A DNA stretch of 64,000 nt from Saprospiraceae bacterium (GTDB lineage: Bacteria; Bacteroidota; Bacteroidia; Chitinophagales; Saprospiraceae): NCBI GenBank assembly GCA_020630955.1, contig JAHDIE010000003.1, positions 121,663 to 185,662 of the forward strand, read 5' to 3'. Within the stretch, counting starts at the first letter, position 1; every line of letters begins with the position of its first letter. The notes beneath the pieces were generated by a model that saw nothing but the letters and a program-made list of their open reading frames with translations, was not told the origin of the DNA and ran no database searches. The position numbers and the translations under genes are program-made. Positions 18,089 to 27,677 of the stretch are shown here, in pieces.

Positions 18089-18116
18089 AAGATTTTGAAA
18101 GTACTTTAGGAAATTT

Positions 18117-18150
18117 AAAAAGCCATTGAGTCAAATCTCAATGGCTTTTT
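18117..18150. terminator. Bidirectional intrinsic terminator between ilvE and the TonB receptor
   Basis: AAAAAGCCATTGAG (18117-18130) and CTCAATGGCTTTTT (18137-18150) form a perfect 14-bp stem with loop TCAAAT. T-runs lie on both strands, between converging genes. Confidence 0.9.
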
Positions 18151-18168
18151 AAATATATCATTCTTTGG

Positions 18169-21114
18169 CTACCTAGCTAATTGATCATAAGTCCAAGTAA
18201 GGTAGAATATTCTTCCTATTCTTGGACCTCCATAATTGGTTACATATCTGTTTTTAAGAATGTTGTTTGCGCCCAATTTTATTGTTGAATTTAGTGATTT
18301 AAGATCATAGCTTACTTGTGCATCTATGGTACTGTAAGCTGGGATTGTACCATTTCCAAAAGAACCAATCCACTCAAATTCATTTTGCCATCTATAATTT
18401 ATACCCAATGACATTTTGTCAAAAAGTTTTCTATTAAAAAGGCCTGCATTGATTCTCATTGTTGGTGTATTAAAGCCAGGATCGAATGCCTCAAAACCTG
18501 CAGGCAAAGCAGCAGCATCAAATGAGAAATCATTGTATGTTATATTACCAGAGAACTTCCAATTTTTAGAAATAATATAATCAGCACCAAAGGTTGTACC
18601 CCAGCTTGTGATATCTACAGGAGCATTAAAATATGGTCTAAAAACAGTTCCAGCAGGTAGCACCTGACCTTTGTGTTCTGTTGCTTCTTTACTGACCACG
18701 TTGTCCTGATAAATAAAACTATTATAGATATTGTAATAGACATTTACATCAATGAATAGCTTGTTATTGCTTATCCCTTTATAACCTACTTCAAAAGATC
18801 TTAATTGTTCTGGTTGAACATAATCCATGTAGATCGTCTCTCTTAAAGATTCATCTCCTTGACTAGCTGCAAGAAGATAGGATGATTCTGACCAAGCACC
18901 ACCTTCATAGATTCCGTACCTTTCAGCATTAGCTCTGGATCCACCCAATAATATGGAGGAAGTAGGAAAATAGATGTATTGTCCTTGGGTGGTGGGATTC
19001 CTAAATCCTGTTTGAAATGAGGTTCTTAGATTATGTCTTTTTTGTTCATCAAGGCTATAAACTAATGAAACCCTTGGTGAGATCTGACCCTCAAAATTTT
19101 CATTTTTATCATATCTTAACGATGCAGATAATTTTAGCTTATCATTTGCCAATCTTTTAGATGCTTGAAGATATCCACCATATTCATTGATGAATATTCT
19201 TTCACTGATTCCATCTCCATCAAAATCTTCGTTAAAAACAGTTCCATCCGTAAATAAACTATACAATCTCCAATTGGCTCCAGCTTGTAGACCAATTGAC
19301 CCATTTGTAAGATCAGTTAAATCATAGTTTCCTTCAACATGATAAAGTCCTGAGTTATCTATAAAACTTGCACCACCTTTTTGGAATAGGCCTTCTCTAA
19401 CAGTTCCTATTGCTTCCAACAATGCAGGATCATAATTACCTTCTGAGTCAGGTACCAAACTTGGTCCTTGTGCACCATCAACCAAAGCTGCAGCCCATTG
19501 TGTGGCTACAACTTGTGCAGCATCTGCAGCATCAATGTTCGGATATGCGCTGGCAATCAAGCCTTCTACTGTACCTAAAAATTGCTGTCCTAAACCTTGA
19601 GCGAGTAGTATCTTTTGGGCATCATTTAACAAGCTTGTTCCTCCCTTGTCTGCAAAACTTGCTGCAGCGGCAGGATCGTTAGGCGCTATACCAAGCAATG
19701 CTTGTAAGGCCCCATTCATAGCTAGATTTAATGCTACACCATAGCCAGCCGTGTATGGCAGTGAAAGCGTTTGTCCATTATAATCAACATCTGTAAACAC
19801 TGTTCCTCCAGGTAAATATGGTATCGTGCCTAGAGCAGTTAGATTATATGAATCTCCAGCATCTGTAAGTGATGCATATGCTCTTATGTTCCATTTATTA
19901 CCGTTCAATTCCCATTTAATAAATTGCTGTGACAAATCTCTAAGCGCATAACGCTCGCTACCTTGGTAAACAGAAGAACCAGATCCCCATTGATATGAAA
20001 AGTTTGTTTCTAATTTGTCAGAAAATTTATAATGAGCAGCTCCTCCAAATTTAAAACTCTCAGCTCTTCTAGACTCTAATAAAACATGCTCAGGAATCCC
20101 TGTTCGAGTAAAAGTAACTGGATTGCCATCCAATCCAGTGATATTAAATCTAACTTCATCTCCATACAAATTTACCCCATCAAATGCTGAATTATTAGGA
20201 GCAAGATCACCGAAGGTCAATTTTGATCTTTGATTAGTATAATCATCTGCCTCCCAATCCTGTGCCCACAAAGTGGATGCATTAATTTTAAAGGCAAATT
20301 TATCATTGAATGCTTTAGCATATCTAATGGTTGCTCCATACATCGGATCAATTGTGTTTCCATCTGTAATTCCAGTTTTTATCTGAGCACTCAAGCCTTG
20401 ATAATTGTATGGGTCTTTACTCGTCATTAATAATATTCCATTGAAAGCATTAGGTCCATACAGTGCTGATGAAGCCCCCGGAATAAGCTCGACATTTTTA
20501 ATGTCTAAATCAGAAATACCAACAATACTTCCAGTCGGGAAATTCAGAAGCGGTGCTGCATTGTCCATTCCGTCTTGTAACTGAACAAACCTTGTATTAC
20601 CATGACCGGCAAATCCTCTAGCATTGATAGAATTAAAGGTCAAACTAGCCTGTGTGTGAGCCACGCCCTTCAAACGAGTAATTTCATCATAGTAATCTGC
20701 TGATGCACTTTGCTTAATAGCAGTAAGATCCAGTTTTTCAACGGTTACGGGTGATTCTAAAATAGATTCTTCAACCCTAGAGGCGGAAACAACCACTTCA
20801 TTAGCCATAAAGGCCTCTGTACTCATTTGAATATTTAAATTGTTATTACTCCCATCTATATTGATTCTTTGAGTTTCATATCCCACCAATGAAAAAACCA
20901 ATATCGATGGTGTTTGGTCGACCTTAATTTGGTAATTTCCATCGAGGTCCGTAATCGTCCCTTTGACAGTTCCATCTATGTAAATATTGACACCAATGAG
21001 TGTTTCATCTGTGTCGATGTCCGTTACTGTTCCCGTTACATCCACTTGTGCATTTAGTATGGTTGTTATTGAAAAAATCAACAACAATAAGGGTGTTAAT
21101 TTGCCTAATTTCAT
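18169..21114 (-). CDS. TonB-dependent receptor with Ala-rich barrel insertion
   Basis: The 981-residue outer-membrane protein has a signal peptide, a CarboxypepD_reg-like domain (residues ~22-100; DVTGTVTDIDTDETLIGVNI), then a TonB plug (VTVEKLDLTAIKQ, GFAGHGNTRFVQLQDGMDN, LIPGASSALYGPNAF, with VVVSASRVEES as the TonB-box-like segment). A 22-strand-type barrel ends in an aromatic residue followed by YDQLAR. Between roughly residues 430 and 570 is an unusual Ala/Gln-rich, poorly strand-like stretch (LNLAMNGALQALLG, PAAAASFADK, ADAAQVVATQWAAALVDG), likely an extracellular loop. There is no SusD or lipoprotein partner next door. The ligand cannot be told. Confidence 0.92.
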   Translation of the reverse strand: MKLGKLTPLLLLIFSITTILNAQVDVTGTVTDIDTDETLIGVNIYIDGTVKGTITDLDGNYQIKVDQTPSILVFSLVGYETQRINIDGSNNNLNIQMSTEAFMANEVVVSASRVEESILESPVTVEKLDLTAIKQSASADYYDEITRLKGVAHTQASLTFNSINARGFAGHGNTRFVQLQDGMDNAAPLLNFPTGSIVGISDLDIKNVELIPGASSALYGPNAFNGILLMTSKDPYNYQGLSAQIKTGITDGNTIDPMYGATIRYAKAFNDKFAFKINASTLWAQDWEADDYTNQRSKLTFGDLAPNNSAFDGVNLYGDEVRFNITGLDGNPVTFTRTGIPEHVLLESRRAESFKFGGAAHYKFSDKLETNFSYQWGSGSSVYQGSERYALRDLSQQFIKWELNGNKWNIRAYASLTDAGDSYNLTALGTIPYLPGGTVFTDVDYNGQTLSLPYTAGYGVALNLAMNGALQALLGIAPNDPAAAASFADKGGTSLLNDAQKILLAQGLGQQFLGTVEGLIASAYPNIDAADAAQVVATQWAAALVDGAQGPSLVPDSEGNYDPALLEAIGTVREGLFQKGGASFIDNSGLYHVEGNYDLTDLTNGSIGLQAGANWRLYSLFTDGTVFNEDFDGDGISERIFINEYGGYLQASKRLANDKLKLSASLRYDKNENFEGQISPRVSLVYSLDEQKRHNLRTSFQTGFRNPTTQGQYIYFPTSSILLGGSRANAERYGIYEGGAWSESSYLLAASQGDESLRETIYMDYVQPEQLRSFEVGYKGISNNKLFIDVNVYYNIYNSFIYQDNVVSKEATEHKGQVLPAGTVFRPYFNAPVDITSWGTTFGADYIISKNWKFSGNITYNDFSFDAAALPAGFEAFDPGFNTPTMRINAGLFNRKLFDKMSLGINYRWQNEFEWIGSFGNGTIPAYSTIDAQVSYDLKSLNSTIKLGANNILKNRYVTNYGGPRIGRIFYLTWTYDQLAR

Positions 21115-21269
21115 ATTGAATAATTCAGTTTGATTAGTATTATAGCTATAAATATTGTCATTTTAGGACGAAATAAAAAATTAGTCTTGCAACAAATCAA
21201 TCTCATTGAGCGATATATTAAACCTTTCAGTTTATTTATTGTTATCACAAGATGTTTACACCACAAATC

Positions 21270-23681
21270 ATGCAATTGAAAAAATTAATATTCTTTACGC
21301 TTATTATTTTTACGGAGCTAGGTCTGTATTCCCAAACCTGTACAGTTAAGGGATTTGTTAAGGATGCAAGTAATAATGAAGCCATCATATTTGCCAATAT
21401 TTTTATTCAAAACTCAAATATTGGAACAAATTCAGATGAAAATGGATATTACGAGATTTCTGGGATTGATCCTGGTATATATGGTGTAGAAGTAAGTTAT
21501 ATCGGATATGATAGTGCTGTTCAATTAGAAATTGAACTCAGTCCGAACAGGCCAACAGAAATTAACTTTTTATTAGAAGAAAGCGCTAATGAATTGAAAG
21601 AGGTAGTGGTAAAAGCATCCGCATTTCGAAAGACAGAGGAATCGCCAGTAAGCCTTAGGAATATTGGTGTCACTGAAATTAAAAGAAGGCCAGGTGGAAA
21701 TAGAGATATATCGCAAGTGGTTAAATCCTTGCCAGGTGTAACTTCTTCAGCATCTTTTCGAAATGATTTAATAATAAGGGGTGGAGCCCCTAACGAAAAT
21801 AGATTTTACTTGGATGACATTGAGATTCCGAATATCAATCATTTTGCTACGCAAGGTTCAAGTGGAGGACCAAATGGAATTATCAATGTAGATTTTATTA
21901 GAGAGGTTGATTTTTATTCTGGTGCCTTTCCGGCAAATAGAGGGAATGCTTTAAGCAGCGTTTTTCAGTTTAAGCAAAAAGATGGCAGAAACGATAGACT
22001 TGGATTTAACGCTACCGTAGGAGCTAGTGATTTAGGGATCACTTTAGAAGGTCCAATTAGTGATAAAACAACATTTCTGTTTTCAGCAAGATATTCCTAT
22101 TTGCAATTTTTGTTTACAATTCTTGAATTGCCATTTTTACCTATCTACACAGACTTTCAAACAAAAATAAAATTCAAGCCAAACAACAAAGAAGAAATCT
22201 ATTTTGTAGGAATTGGTGCTATCGATGATTTTGAATTAAATCTAGATGCTAATCAAACGGAAACACAACAGTTTTTACTTTCTAATCTTCCTGTAAACAC
22301 TCAATGGAATTATACCAATGGTTTGGTTTACAAAAGATACGGTGATGCTGGTTCGACTAGTTTTATATTGAGTCGTAACATGCTCAATAATAAATCCATT
22401 AAATACAAAGAAAATGATGATACAAGACAAGAGAATTTAATACTTGATTATTTGTCACAAGAAATTGAAAATAAATTTCGAGTAGAAACTAGTCAACGAG
22501 TAGGGAGTTTTAAATACTTAGCTGGTATTGGGACAGAGCTTGTTAAGTATAATAATCGAACCTTTAATAGAATATTTACTAATTCAGGTCCTCAAGACAT
22601 CAATTTTGAAAGTGATTTATCTTTTTGGAAATATTATGGTTTTGCACAACTTAGTCGCAAATGGGTAGATAATCGTTTGGTTATTTCTCTAGGAGTTAGA
22701 GCAGATGCAAATTCTTATTCTGGGATAATGTCTAATCCTTTGGATCAAATTTCGCCACGAGCCTCAATTTCATTTGCCTTGAATGAAAAACTTTCCTTCA
22801 ATGCAAGTGCAGGTTCGTTTTATCAACTTCCTGCTTATACTATTTTAGGTTACAAGGAAAATAATGTACTTGTGAATAAGGAAAAAGAAGTAAGTTTTAT
22901 TAAAGCCAACCACTTGGTTGGAGGTATTGAATGGAATACATCTTCTAGCGCAAGAATTACACTTGAAGGATATTATAAAAAGTATTCTAACTATCCATTC
23001 CTTTTAAGAGATTCTATATCAATTGCAAACTTAGGAAGTGATTTTGGAATTATTGGAAACGAACCTGTAGTTAGTGAAGGGCAGGGTAGGTCATATGGAA
23101 TGGAGTTACTATTGCAGCAAAGATTATTTAAAGGCTATTATGGTATTGTAGCCTACACTTTAGGTTGGAGTGAATTTCTTGATAAAACTGATCAATATAT
23201 TCCTACTTCATGGGATGCTAGACATATTATCAATCTTACTTTGGGAAAACGTTTTAAGAATAATTGGGAAGCTGGACTTAATTGGCGATTTCAAACAGGT
23301 CTTCCGTTTACTCCATACAGTGAAGCTTCTTCTTTAGTGTTAAATTGGGATAGAAATAATATGGGAATTAGGGATTTTAATCATATTAATACAGAAAGAA
23401 GATCTGCTTTTTCTCAAGTTGATGTTCGTGTTGACAAAAAAATATTTTTTGAAAAATGGACCCTTAACTTGTATTTGGATATCGTCAATGTAACAGCTAG
23501 TGCGGTGGATGCTGAAACTTTAATTCTAGACAGACCATTGGATGAAAACAACATGCCCATTGGAGAAGGAATTATCGAAAATCCATTGGATCCGTTACCC
23601 TTGCAACGTTACAAATTGAAAAGCATAAGTGACAATGTTGGAATACCTATTCCTACCTTAGGTCTTGTGATTAGTATTTAA
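21270..23681 (+). CDS. TonB-dependent receptor, CarboxypepD_reg type
   Basis: The frame opens at 21252, but the seventh residue Met (21270) starts a proper signal peptide (MQLKKLIFFTLIIFTELGLYS), giving 803 residues. A carboxypeptidase-regulatory-like beta sandwich comes first (CTVKGFVKDASNNEAIIFAN). The TonB-box-like ELKEVVVKAS and a plug with VKSLPGVTSSASFRNDLIIR, GGAPNENRFYLDDIEIPN and GAFPANRGNALSSV follow, then a long barrel. Receptors of this short type lack SusD and often take up siderophores or other small ligands. It is divergent from the receptor at 18169-21114 with about 150 bp between them. Confidence 0.9.
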   Translation: MQLKKLIFFTLIIFTELGLYSQTCTVKGFVKDASNNEAIIFANIFIQNSNIGTNSDENGYYEISGIDPGIYGVEVSYIGYDSAVQLEIELSPNRPTEINFLLEESANELKEVVVKASAFRKTEESPVSLRNIGVTEIKRRPGGNRDISQVVKSLPGVTSSASFRNDLIIRGGAPNENRFYLDDIEIPNINHFATQGSSGGPNGIINVDFIREVDFYSGAFPANRGNALSSVFQFKQKDGRNDRLGFNATVGASDLGITLEGPISDKTTFLFSARYSYLQFLFTILELPFLPIYTDFQTKIKFKPNNKEEIYFVGIGAIDDFELNLDANQTETQQFLLSNLPVNTQWNYTNGLVYKRYGDAGSTSFILSRNMLNNKSIKYKENDDTRQENLILDYLSQEIENKFRVETSQRVGSFKYLAGIGTELVKYNNRTFNRIFTNSGPQDINFESDLSFWKYYGFAQLSRKWVDNRLVISLGVRADANSYSGIMSNPLDQISPRASISFALNEKLSFNASAGSFYQLPAYTILGYKENNVLVNKEKEVSFIKANHLVGGIEWNTSSSARITLEGYYKKYSNYPFLLRDSISIANLGSDFGIIGNEPVVSEGQGRSYGMELLLQQRLFKGYYGIVAYTLGWSEFLDKTDQYIPTSWDARHIINLTLGKRFKNNWEAGLNWRFQTGLPFTPYSEASSLVLNWDRNNMGIRDFNHINTERRSAFSQVDVRVDKKIFFEKWTLNLYLDIVNVTASAVDAETLILDRPLDENNMPIGEGIIENPLDPLPLQRYKLKSISDNVGIPIPTLGLVISI

Positions 23682-23711
23682 ATTGACAAGTTATTGATCT
23701 TTGCTTTGTGT

Positions 23712-24317
23712 TTACGATTTAATATTAAAGCCTTTTATGCATACTAGTTTATAACCATTTTTAAATAGAAATTTTCCTAATTTATCGAGGTTGGTGGACA
23801 TGGGAAAGTTAAAGGCATCAGCCAATCGATTCATGGTGCACATAATGCCACAGATATGGATCGCTTCTTCGACAGCTTGTTTGGAAAGTCCTGAATCAAA
23901 GAGAGGCTTTAAATCATTTTCATTTACTTCTGAAGGCAGTTTGCATAATTTTTCTAAAAATTTTATGGTGACATTTAATTTGTTATCAATGTCTGAATTT
24001 TCAGGCTTATCCATAAAAGTCTCAACCAATTCAGAATTATATCCATATATTGCTATCGCTTTATGATCTGAAATACAATATTTGCATTCGTTACATTTTG
24101 AAATATAAGCAGCCAATAACTCCACTTCGGGAACAGTCCAAAATTTTGTTTCACGCATTGCTTTTTGTAAATAGACGCTATATTTTCTTCCGAAAAAGGC
24201 ATTTCTGTATGAAATGATTTTCATCGGTGATGGAACTTGTCCTGAGAATGTTTTGATAATTTTAAATTGGAGCTTTTGCAATAAGTTGTGTCCCGTTTCG
24301 TGTATTGTTAATCTCAT
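23712..24317 (-). CDS. AhpD-like carboxymuconolactone decarboxylase-family protein
   Basis: The 201-residue protein has the AhpD/CMD core: a Glu-containing helix (VPEVELLAAYIS) followed by CNECKYCISDHKAIA, i.e. CxxC with the downstream His used as a redox centre in alkylhydroperoxidase-like enzymes. The rest is helical, with no signal peptide. Its ATG overlaps the stop of the 107-residue gene upstream by 4 nt (24314-24317), so they are translationally coupled. The likely role is peroxide or thiol redox chemistry, but the substrate is unknown. Confidence 0.85.
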   Translation of the reverse strand: MRLTIHETGHNLLQKLQFKIIKTFSGQVPSPMKIISYRNAFFGRKYSVYLQKAMRETKFWTVPEVELLAAYISKCNECKYCISDHKAIAIYGYNSELVETFMDKPENSDIDNKLNVTIKFLEKLCKLPSEVNENDLKPLFDSGLSKQAVEEAIHICGIMCTMNRLADAFNFPMSTNLDKLGKFLFKNGYKLVCIKGFNIKS

Positions 24318-24637
24318 GATGCTTGGTTGTCTAATAGCTTTAAGCCGATTTGAATTCTTGTTTCTCCAGAACTGAAAGCTGCAACAATTGTAATTTCATG
24401 AAGCTCATCCTCTGTAAAGCCTGTTTTTTTTAGATTAACAAAGTCATCATCAGTTATTTTATATGGGTTTCTTTCAATTTTTTCAATGTAACTGTTTAAA
24501 CTTGAAGGTTCGATCCCTTGTGAAATATCTGTTTTGACTATATTTTTAATTTTGTTGAATACCAAGCTTCTTAATGATATCTCAGAATAGCCTGCACCTA
24601 AAACATTTTCTTTCAGGTCAGATAATAATTTTACCAT
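24314..24637 (-). CDS. Small CMD-like helical protein coupled to the AhpD-like gene
   Basis: The 107-residue protein is helical. Its C-terminal half (YKITDDDFVNLKKTGFTEDE, then ITIVAAFSSGETRIQIGLKLL) resembles the last helices of carboxymuconolactone-decarboxylase-fold proteins, where a 'G(F/L)(S/T)DEEI' turn precedes an Ala/Gly-rich helix. No CxxC motif is present. It is the first gene of a two-gene operon with a good minus-strand promoter (24675-24706). It may be a non-catalytic partner of the downstream AhpD-like protein. Confidence 0.72.
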   Translation of the reverse strand: MVKLLSDLKENVLGAGYSEISLRSLVFNKIKNIVKTDISQGIEPSSLNSYIEKIERNPYKITDDDFVNLKKTGFTEDELHEITIVAAFSSGETRIQIGLKLLDNQAS

Positions 24638-24674
24638 AGTTTCTATTTTGATTTGTTAAGCTAATCATTGTATT

Positions 24675-24706
24675 CAAAATTAGGTTATAAAATATTAACC
24701 AACCAA
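24675..24706 (-). promoter_or_regulatory. Promoter of the AhpD-like operon
   Basis: On the minus strand, TTG (24706-24704), a 21-nt spacer and TAATTTTG (24682-24675) fit the Bacteroidota -33/-7 consensus TTG-N19-21-TAnnTTTG. Transcription would start near 24669, about 30 nt before the ATG at 24637. Confidence 0.5.
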
Positions 24707-24837
24707 GCCATATCTATTGATTTGATTCAATTATGTCCAGAATTAATAACTCTTTGAAAATATTTTTCTTTGCAATAGGGGTAGGTCCCATTTTACCTGT
24801 CTATATAACAAAGGGTGTTGAAAATTATTCAAAAAAT

Positions 24838-24868
24838 AACCTACTCAGAAGTGAGTAGGTTTTTTTTT
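24838..24868. terminator. Intrinsic terminator in the 24638-24965 intergenic region
   Basis: AACCTACTC (24838-24846) and GAGTAGGTT (24853-24861) form a 9-bp stem with loop AGAAGT, followed by a nine-T run on the plus strand and an ATTTTTT run on the minus strand. It sits about 100 bp downstream of the minus-strand M20 peptidase gene. The rest of this 328-bp gap holds the AhpD operon promoter and one short plus-strand open frame (24733-24858) described under findings. Confidence 0.78.
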
Positions 24869-24965
24869 GTCAAAAAATTAAAATTTTGGCATTGAGACAT
24901 TTATGGAAATGTCAAAAAGATGACAAAAGGTACTACAAATGTTTTATTCATAGCTTGGGAAGTCA

Positions 24966-26486
24966 TCAGTCTAATTTTGGCCTAGTCAGTAGAGCGTGTA
25001 AAGTTTTTACCCCATTAAAATAATTCCCCAACCTTAGATTTTCATTTGGGCTATGTTGGTTATTGTCACTATTCACCAGAGGTACAATGGCTGCAGGTAT
25101 ATTCAATGTTTTGATAAACGGAGTAACAGGTAGACTACCTCCAGATGTTCTTATCATAATTGGTTCTTCTCCATAAACTTCACGTAAAGAATCTCTTAAC
25201 CAAATTGCAAGAGGAGAATCTAATTCTGTTCGAAATGCGGCGTAAGCTCTATCATTGGTAAATTGACAAATGTGCTTGTAGAGAAACCTCTCTTGACTGG
25301 TTGGTTTTCTATCGAGGATATAATAACCTTGATTTTCAATATGCTTGCGCACCAGATCTACTTGTCTTTTTGGAGGAGATTCTACGACCAATCTAATATC
25401 TATTTCAGCTGTGGCGGTAGCTGGTACTATGGTTCTAGCTTCGGCCCCCACCCACGCAGAAGACAAGCCTCTGATGTTTAGGGAAGGATATTGGAGGGCT
25501 GTTTGATAGTTGTATCCTACAGAATCAATGGTTCCAATCCCTAATTTGACTTTTAATCTATTTTCATCATCAGGAACGGCGTTTAAGATCTTTTTGGTCT
25601 GATCATCTAATTCAATTCCTTGGTAAAAGCCAGGGATTGTCACTCGTCCATGATCGTCTTTCATGCTACTTAATAATTGGGAAAGTCGTAAAGCTGGATT
25701 TGGTGCATAATTGCCGTAATGTCCGCTATGAAGGGGAAATGTGGGGCCAAATACTTTCAGCGTCACAACTGTGATTCCTCTGGCTCCAAAACTAAGTGTT
25801 GGCTTATTGCTTCCATGCATAGGCCCATCAAAAATGAGAAGATTATCTGCAGCTAATTTGTCCTTATTTGCTTCAACGCATTGTGCCAATCTTGGAGAAC
25901 CTTTTTCTTCTTCAAAATCTAAAATAACTTTGAGCTTATATGGTAGGTTCTTTTCTTCTTGCTTTAATTGTTCCAAAACAGCCATAAACATAACAAATGG
26001 CGATTTGTCATCTGATGCAGATCTTGCGAAAATTCTCCATTCAGGATCGAGATATTCTTCTGTTAATGAACTCCAAGGAATATCAATCCAGCCTTCTGCT
26101 TCAACTTCTTTTTTTAATGTAGCCTCATACGGACTTTTCTGAAACCAGAATTGAGGATCTACAGGTTGGCCATCAATATGGAAATAGAATAAAAAAGTTT
26201 TTAAGTCAGGGCGATTATCTGGCTTTTCAAGGAGTAGCAGCGGTACTGTTGATGTTTCTAAGCGGGAAGGCTCGAATCCATATCTTGCCATTTCATTCTC
26301 AACCCACAAAATATTGTCTTCGATATCTTCTGGGAAGTTTGCATCATTTGGTATAGATAATAAATCTTTAAATTTGTCCAGAGACTTTTTTGCATAATGA
26401 TAGGAGCTATGGTTTATGTCAATATTTTGACTATGCAAGCAGCTCGTAAAAAACAGGAATGTGCATAATAGAAAGTGTGGTCTCAT
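24966..26486 (-). CDS. Exported M20-family dipeptidase
   Basis: The 506-residue zinc peptidase starts with an export signal that may end in a lipobox (LFFTSC). Metal-site segments are visible: FYFHIDGQPVD (His and first Asp), SASDDKSPF (bridging Asp), LDFEEEKGSP (catalytic Glu pair) and HSGHYGN, followed by the dimerisation/lid domain and a C-terminal IVPLVNSDNNQHSPNENL (last ligand His). This matches carnosinase/succinyl-diaminopimelate-desuccinylase-type M20 proteins. It lies 49 bp downstream of the alpha-hydroxyacid oxidase gene on the same strand. The likely job is periplasmic dipeptide hydrolysis. Confidence 0.88.
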   Translation of the reverse strand: MRPHFLLCTFLFFTSCLHSQNIDINHSSYHYAKKSLDKFKDLLSIPNDANFPEDIEDNILWVENEMARYGFEPSRLETSTVPLLLLEKPDNRPDLKTFLFYFHIDGQPVDPQFWFQKSPYEATLKKEVEAEGWIDIPWSSLTEEYLDPEWRIFARSASDDKSPFVMFMAVLEQLKQEEKNLPYKLKVILDFEEEKGSPRLAQCVEANKDKLAADNLLIFDGPMHGSNKPTLSFGARGITVVTLKVFGPTFPLHSGHYGNYAPNPALRLSQLLSSMKDDHGRVTIPGFYQGIELDDQTKKILNAVPDDENRLKVKLGIGTIDSVGYNYQTALQYPSLNIRGLSSAWVGAEARTIVPATATAEIDIRLVVESPPKRQVDLVRKHIENQGYYILDRKPTSQERFLYKHICQFTNDRAYAAFRTELDSPLAIWLRDSLREVYGEEPIMIRTSGGSLPVTPFIKTLNIPAAIVPLVNSDNNQHSPNENLRLGNYFNGVKTLHALLTRPKLD

Positions 26487-26535
26487 AGTTTCTAGCTAAT
26501 TGGTTTATTATATTTAGTCACTTGATGTAGGTATG

Positions 26536-27672
26536 TTATAAGTCATCAAGATCTTCAATTCCTAATTGCATCATATTTGCATATAATCCTTCTTTCAAGA
26601 TTTCACAGACATGAGCGGCACCATTTTCACCTAAGGCGGCTATCCCTGTAAGAAAGCCCCTGCCCAAAAAAACAAATTTCGCACCTAGATGAAGAGCTTT
26701 AATAATATCCAAACCTGAGCGAATACCACTATCAAACATCACGGTGGTTTTATGTCCAACTTCATTTACAATCAAAGGAAGAAGGTCAATTGCCGCTGGA
26801 ACAGCATCAAATTGTCTTCCGCCATGATTGGAGACAATAAGTCCATCAATACCCATAGATGTAGCCTGGATTGCATCTTGTGGATGAGTGATTCCTTTAA
26901 GTATCAATTTGCCATCCCACATATCTCTCAATTCTTCCAAGTAATCCCAAGAAAGTGTACCACCAAAACCTGCTCTTAATTCTTCAAAAACTTTGGTGGC
27001 TTTATTAGATTCTGCATATTCCAAAACCGTTCTCAATTTGGGTAACCCATGATTAAAAACCTGCCTACTCCAGGCTGGACTTGTAATACCATCCCATAAA
27101 AATTTTAAAGTAAGTTTTGGAGGAGTTTTCAGCCCGGCTCGTTTGGTTCTTTCGCGTCTACTTGGATATGGTACATCAGCTGTTACCACCAAGGTTTGAA
27201 ACCCTGATTGCTTGACTCGTTGTAATAAATGTGATCTGATATCTGGTTTTCGAGGGCAATACAATTGAAACCAACTATTTTGTTGACTGATAGGACCAAT
27301 GGTTTCTGGTGTTTGTGTTGCAACGGTACTTAGGCAATATGGGATATTGTAATTTTTTGCTGTCCTAGCAAGAATCATTTCTGCTCCTGGCCACATTAAT
27401 CCAGAAAGCCCCACGGGCGCTATACCAAAAGGATAATCAAATCTTTTATCCAAAATAATGGTTGCCATTTTTGGAAAAAGTTCACCTTTCATGAACCTTG
27501 GGTTCAATAATATTTTATTAAAAGCTTTTCTATTTCTTTGAACAGCTATTTCATCACCTGTTCCAGATTGTAAATAAGCCCAAGCTACACCAGGGATTCT
27601 TTTTTTTGCCCTTTTTTCAAGGTCAAAGAGAGAAGGGTATTTTTCTAAAAGGAATTTAGGATATTGGTCCAT
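26536..27672 (-). CDS. FMN-dependent alpha-hydroxy-acid oxidizing protein
   Basis: The 378-residue protein belongs to the lactate oxidase/dehydrogenase and glycolate oxidase family. It has FGIAPVGLSGLMWPGAE, YCLSTVATQTPE, FQLYCPRKPD, TLVVTADVPYPSRRERTKR, LILKGITHPQDA, IVSNHGGRQFD (catalytic His and substrate Arg) and VMFDSGIRSGLDI then FLGRGFL (FMN phosphate). The active site looks complete. It probably oxidises L-lactate or a similar hydroxyacid to the 2-oxo acid. A DoxX-like membrane protein gene lies 5 bp upstream and probably shares the transcript. Confidence 0.92.
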   Translation of the reverse strand: MDQYPKFLLEKYPSLFDLEKRAKKRIPGVAWAYLQSGTGDEIAVQRNRKAFNKILLNPRFMKGELFPKMATIILDKRFDYPFGIAPVGLSGLMWPGAEMILARTAKNYNIPYCLSTVATQTPETIGPISQQNSWFQLYCPRKPDIRSHLLQRVKQSGFQTLVVTADVPYPSRRERTKRAGLKTPPKLTLKFLWDGITSPAWSRQVFNHGLPKLRTVLEYAESNKATKVFEELRAGFGGTLSWDYLEELRDMWDGKLILKGITHPQDAIQATSMGIDGLIVSNHGGRQFDAVPAAIDLLPLIVNEVGHKTTVMFDSGIRSGLDIIKALHLGAKFVFLGRGFLTGIAALGENGAAHVCEILKEGLYANMMQLGIEDLDDL

Positions 27673-27677
27673 ATTGA

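Noticed and set aside
19410..19682. 90-codon plus-strand frame inside the TonB receptor gene
   Set aside because: It is the antisense shadow of the Ala/Gln-rich part of the minus-strand receptor; composition bias keeps the frame open.
25741..26142. 133-codon plus-strand frame opposite the M20 peptidase
   Set aside because: Antisense shadow of a clearly coding minus-strand gene, with no family-like sequence.
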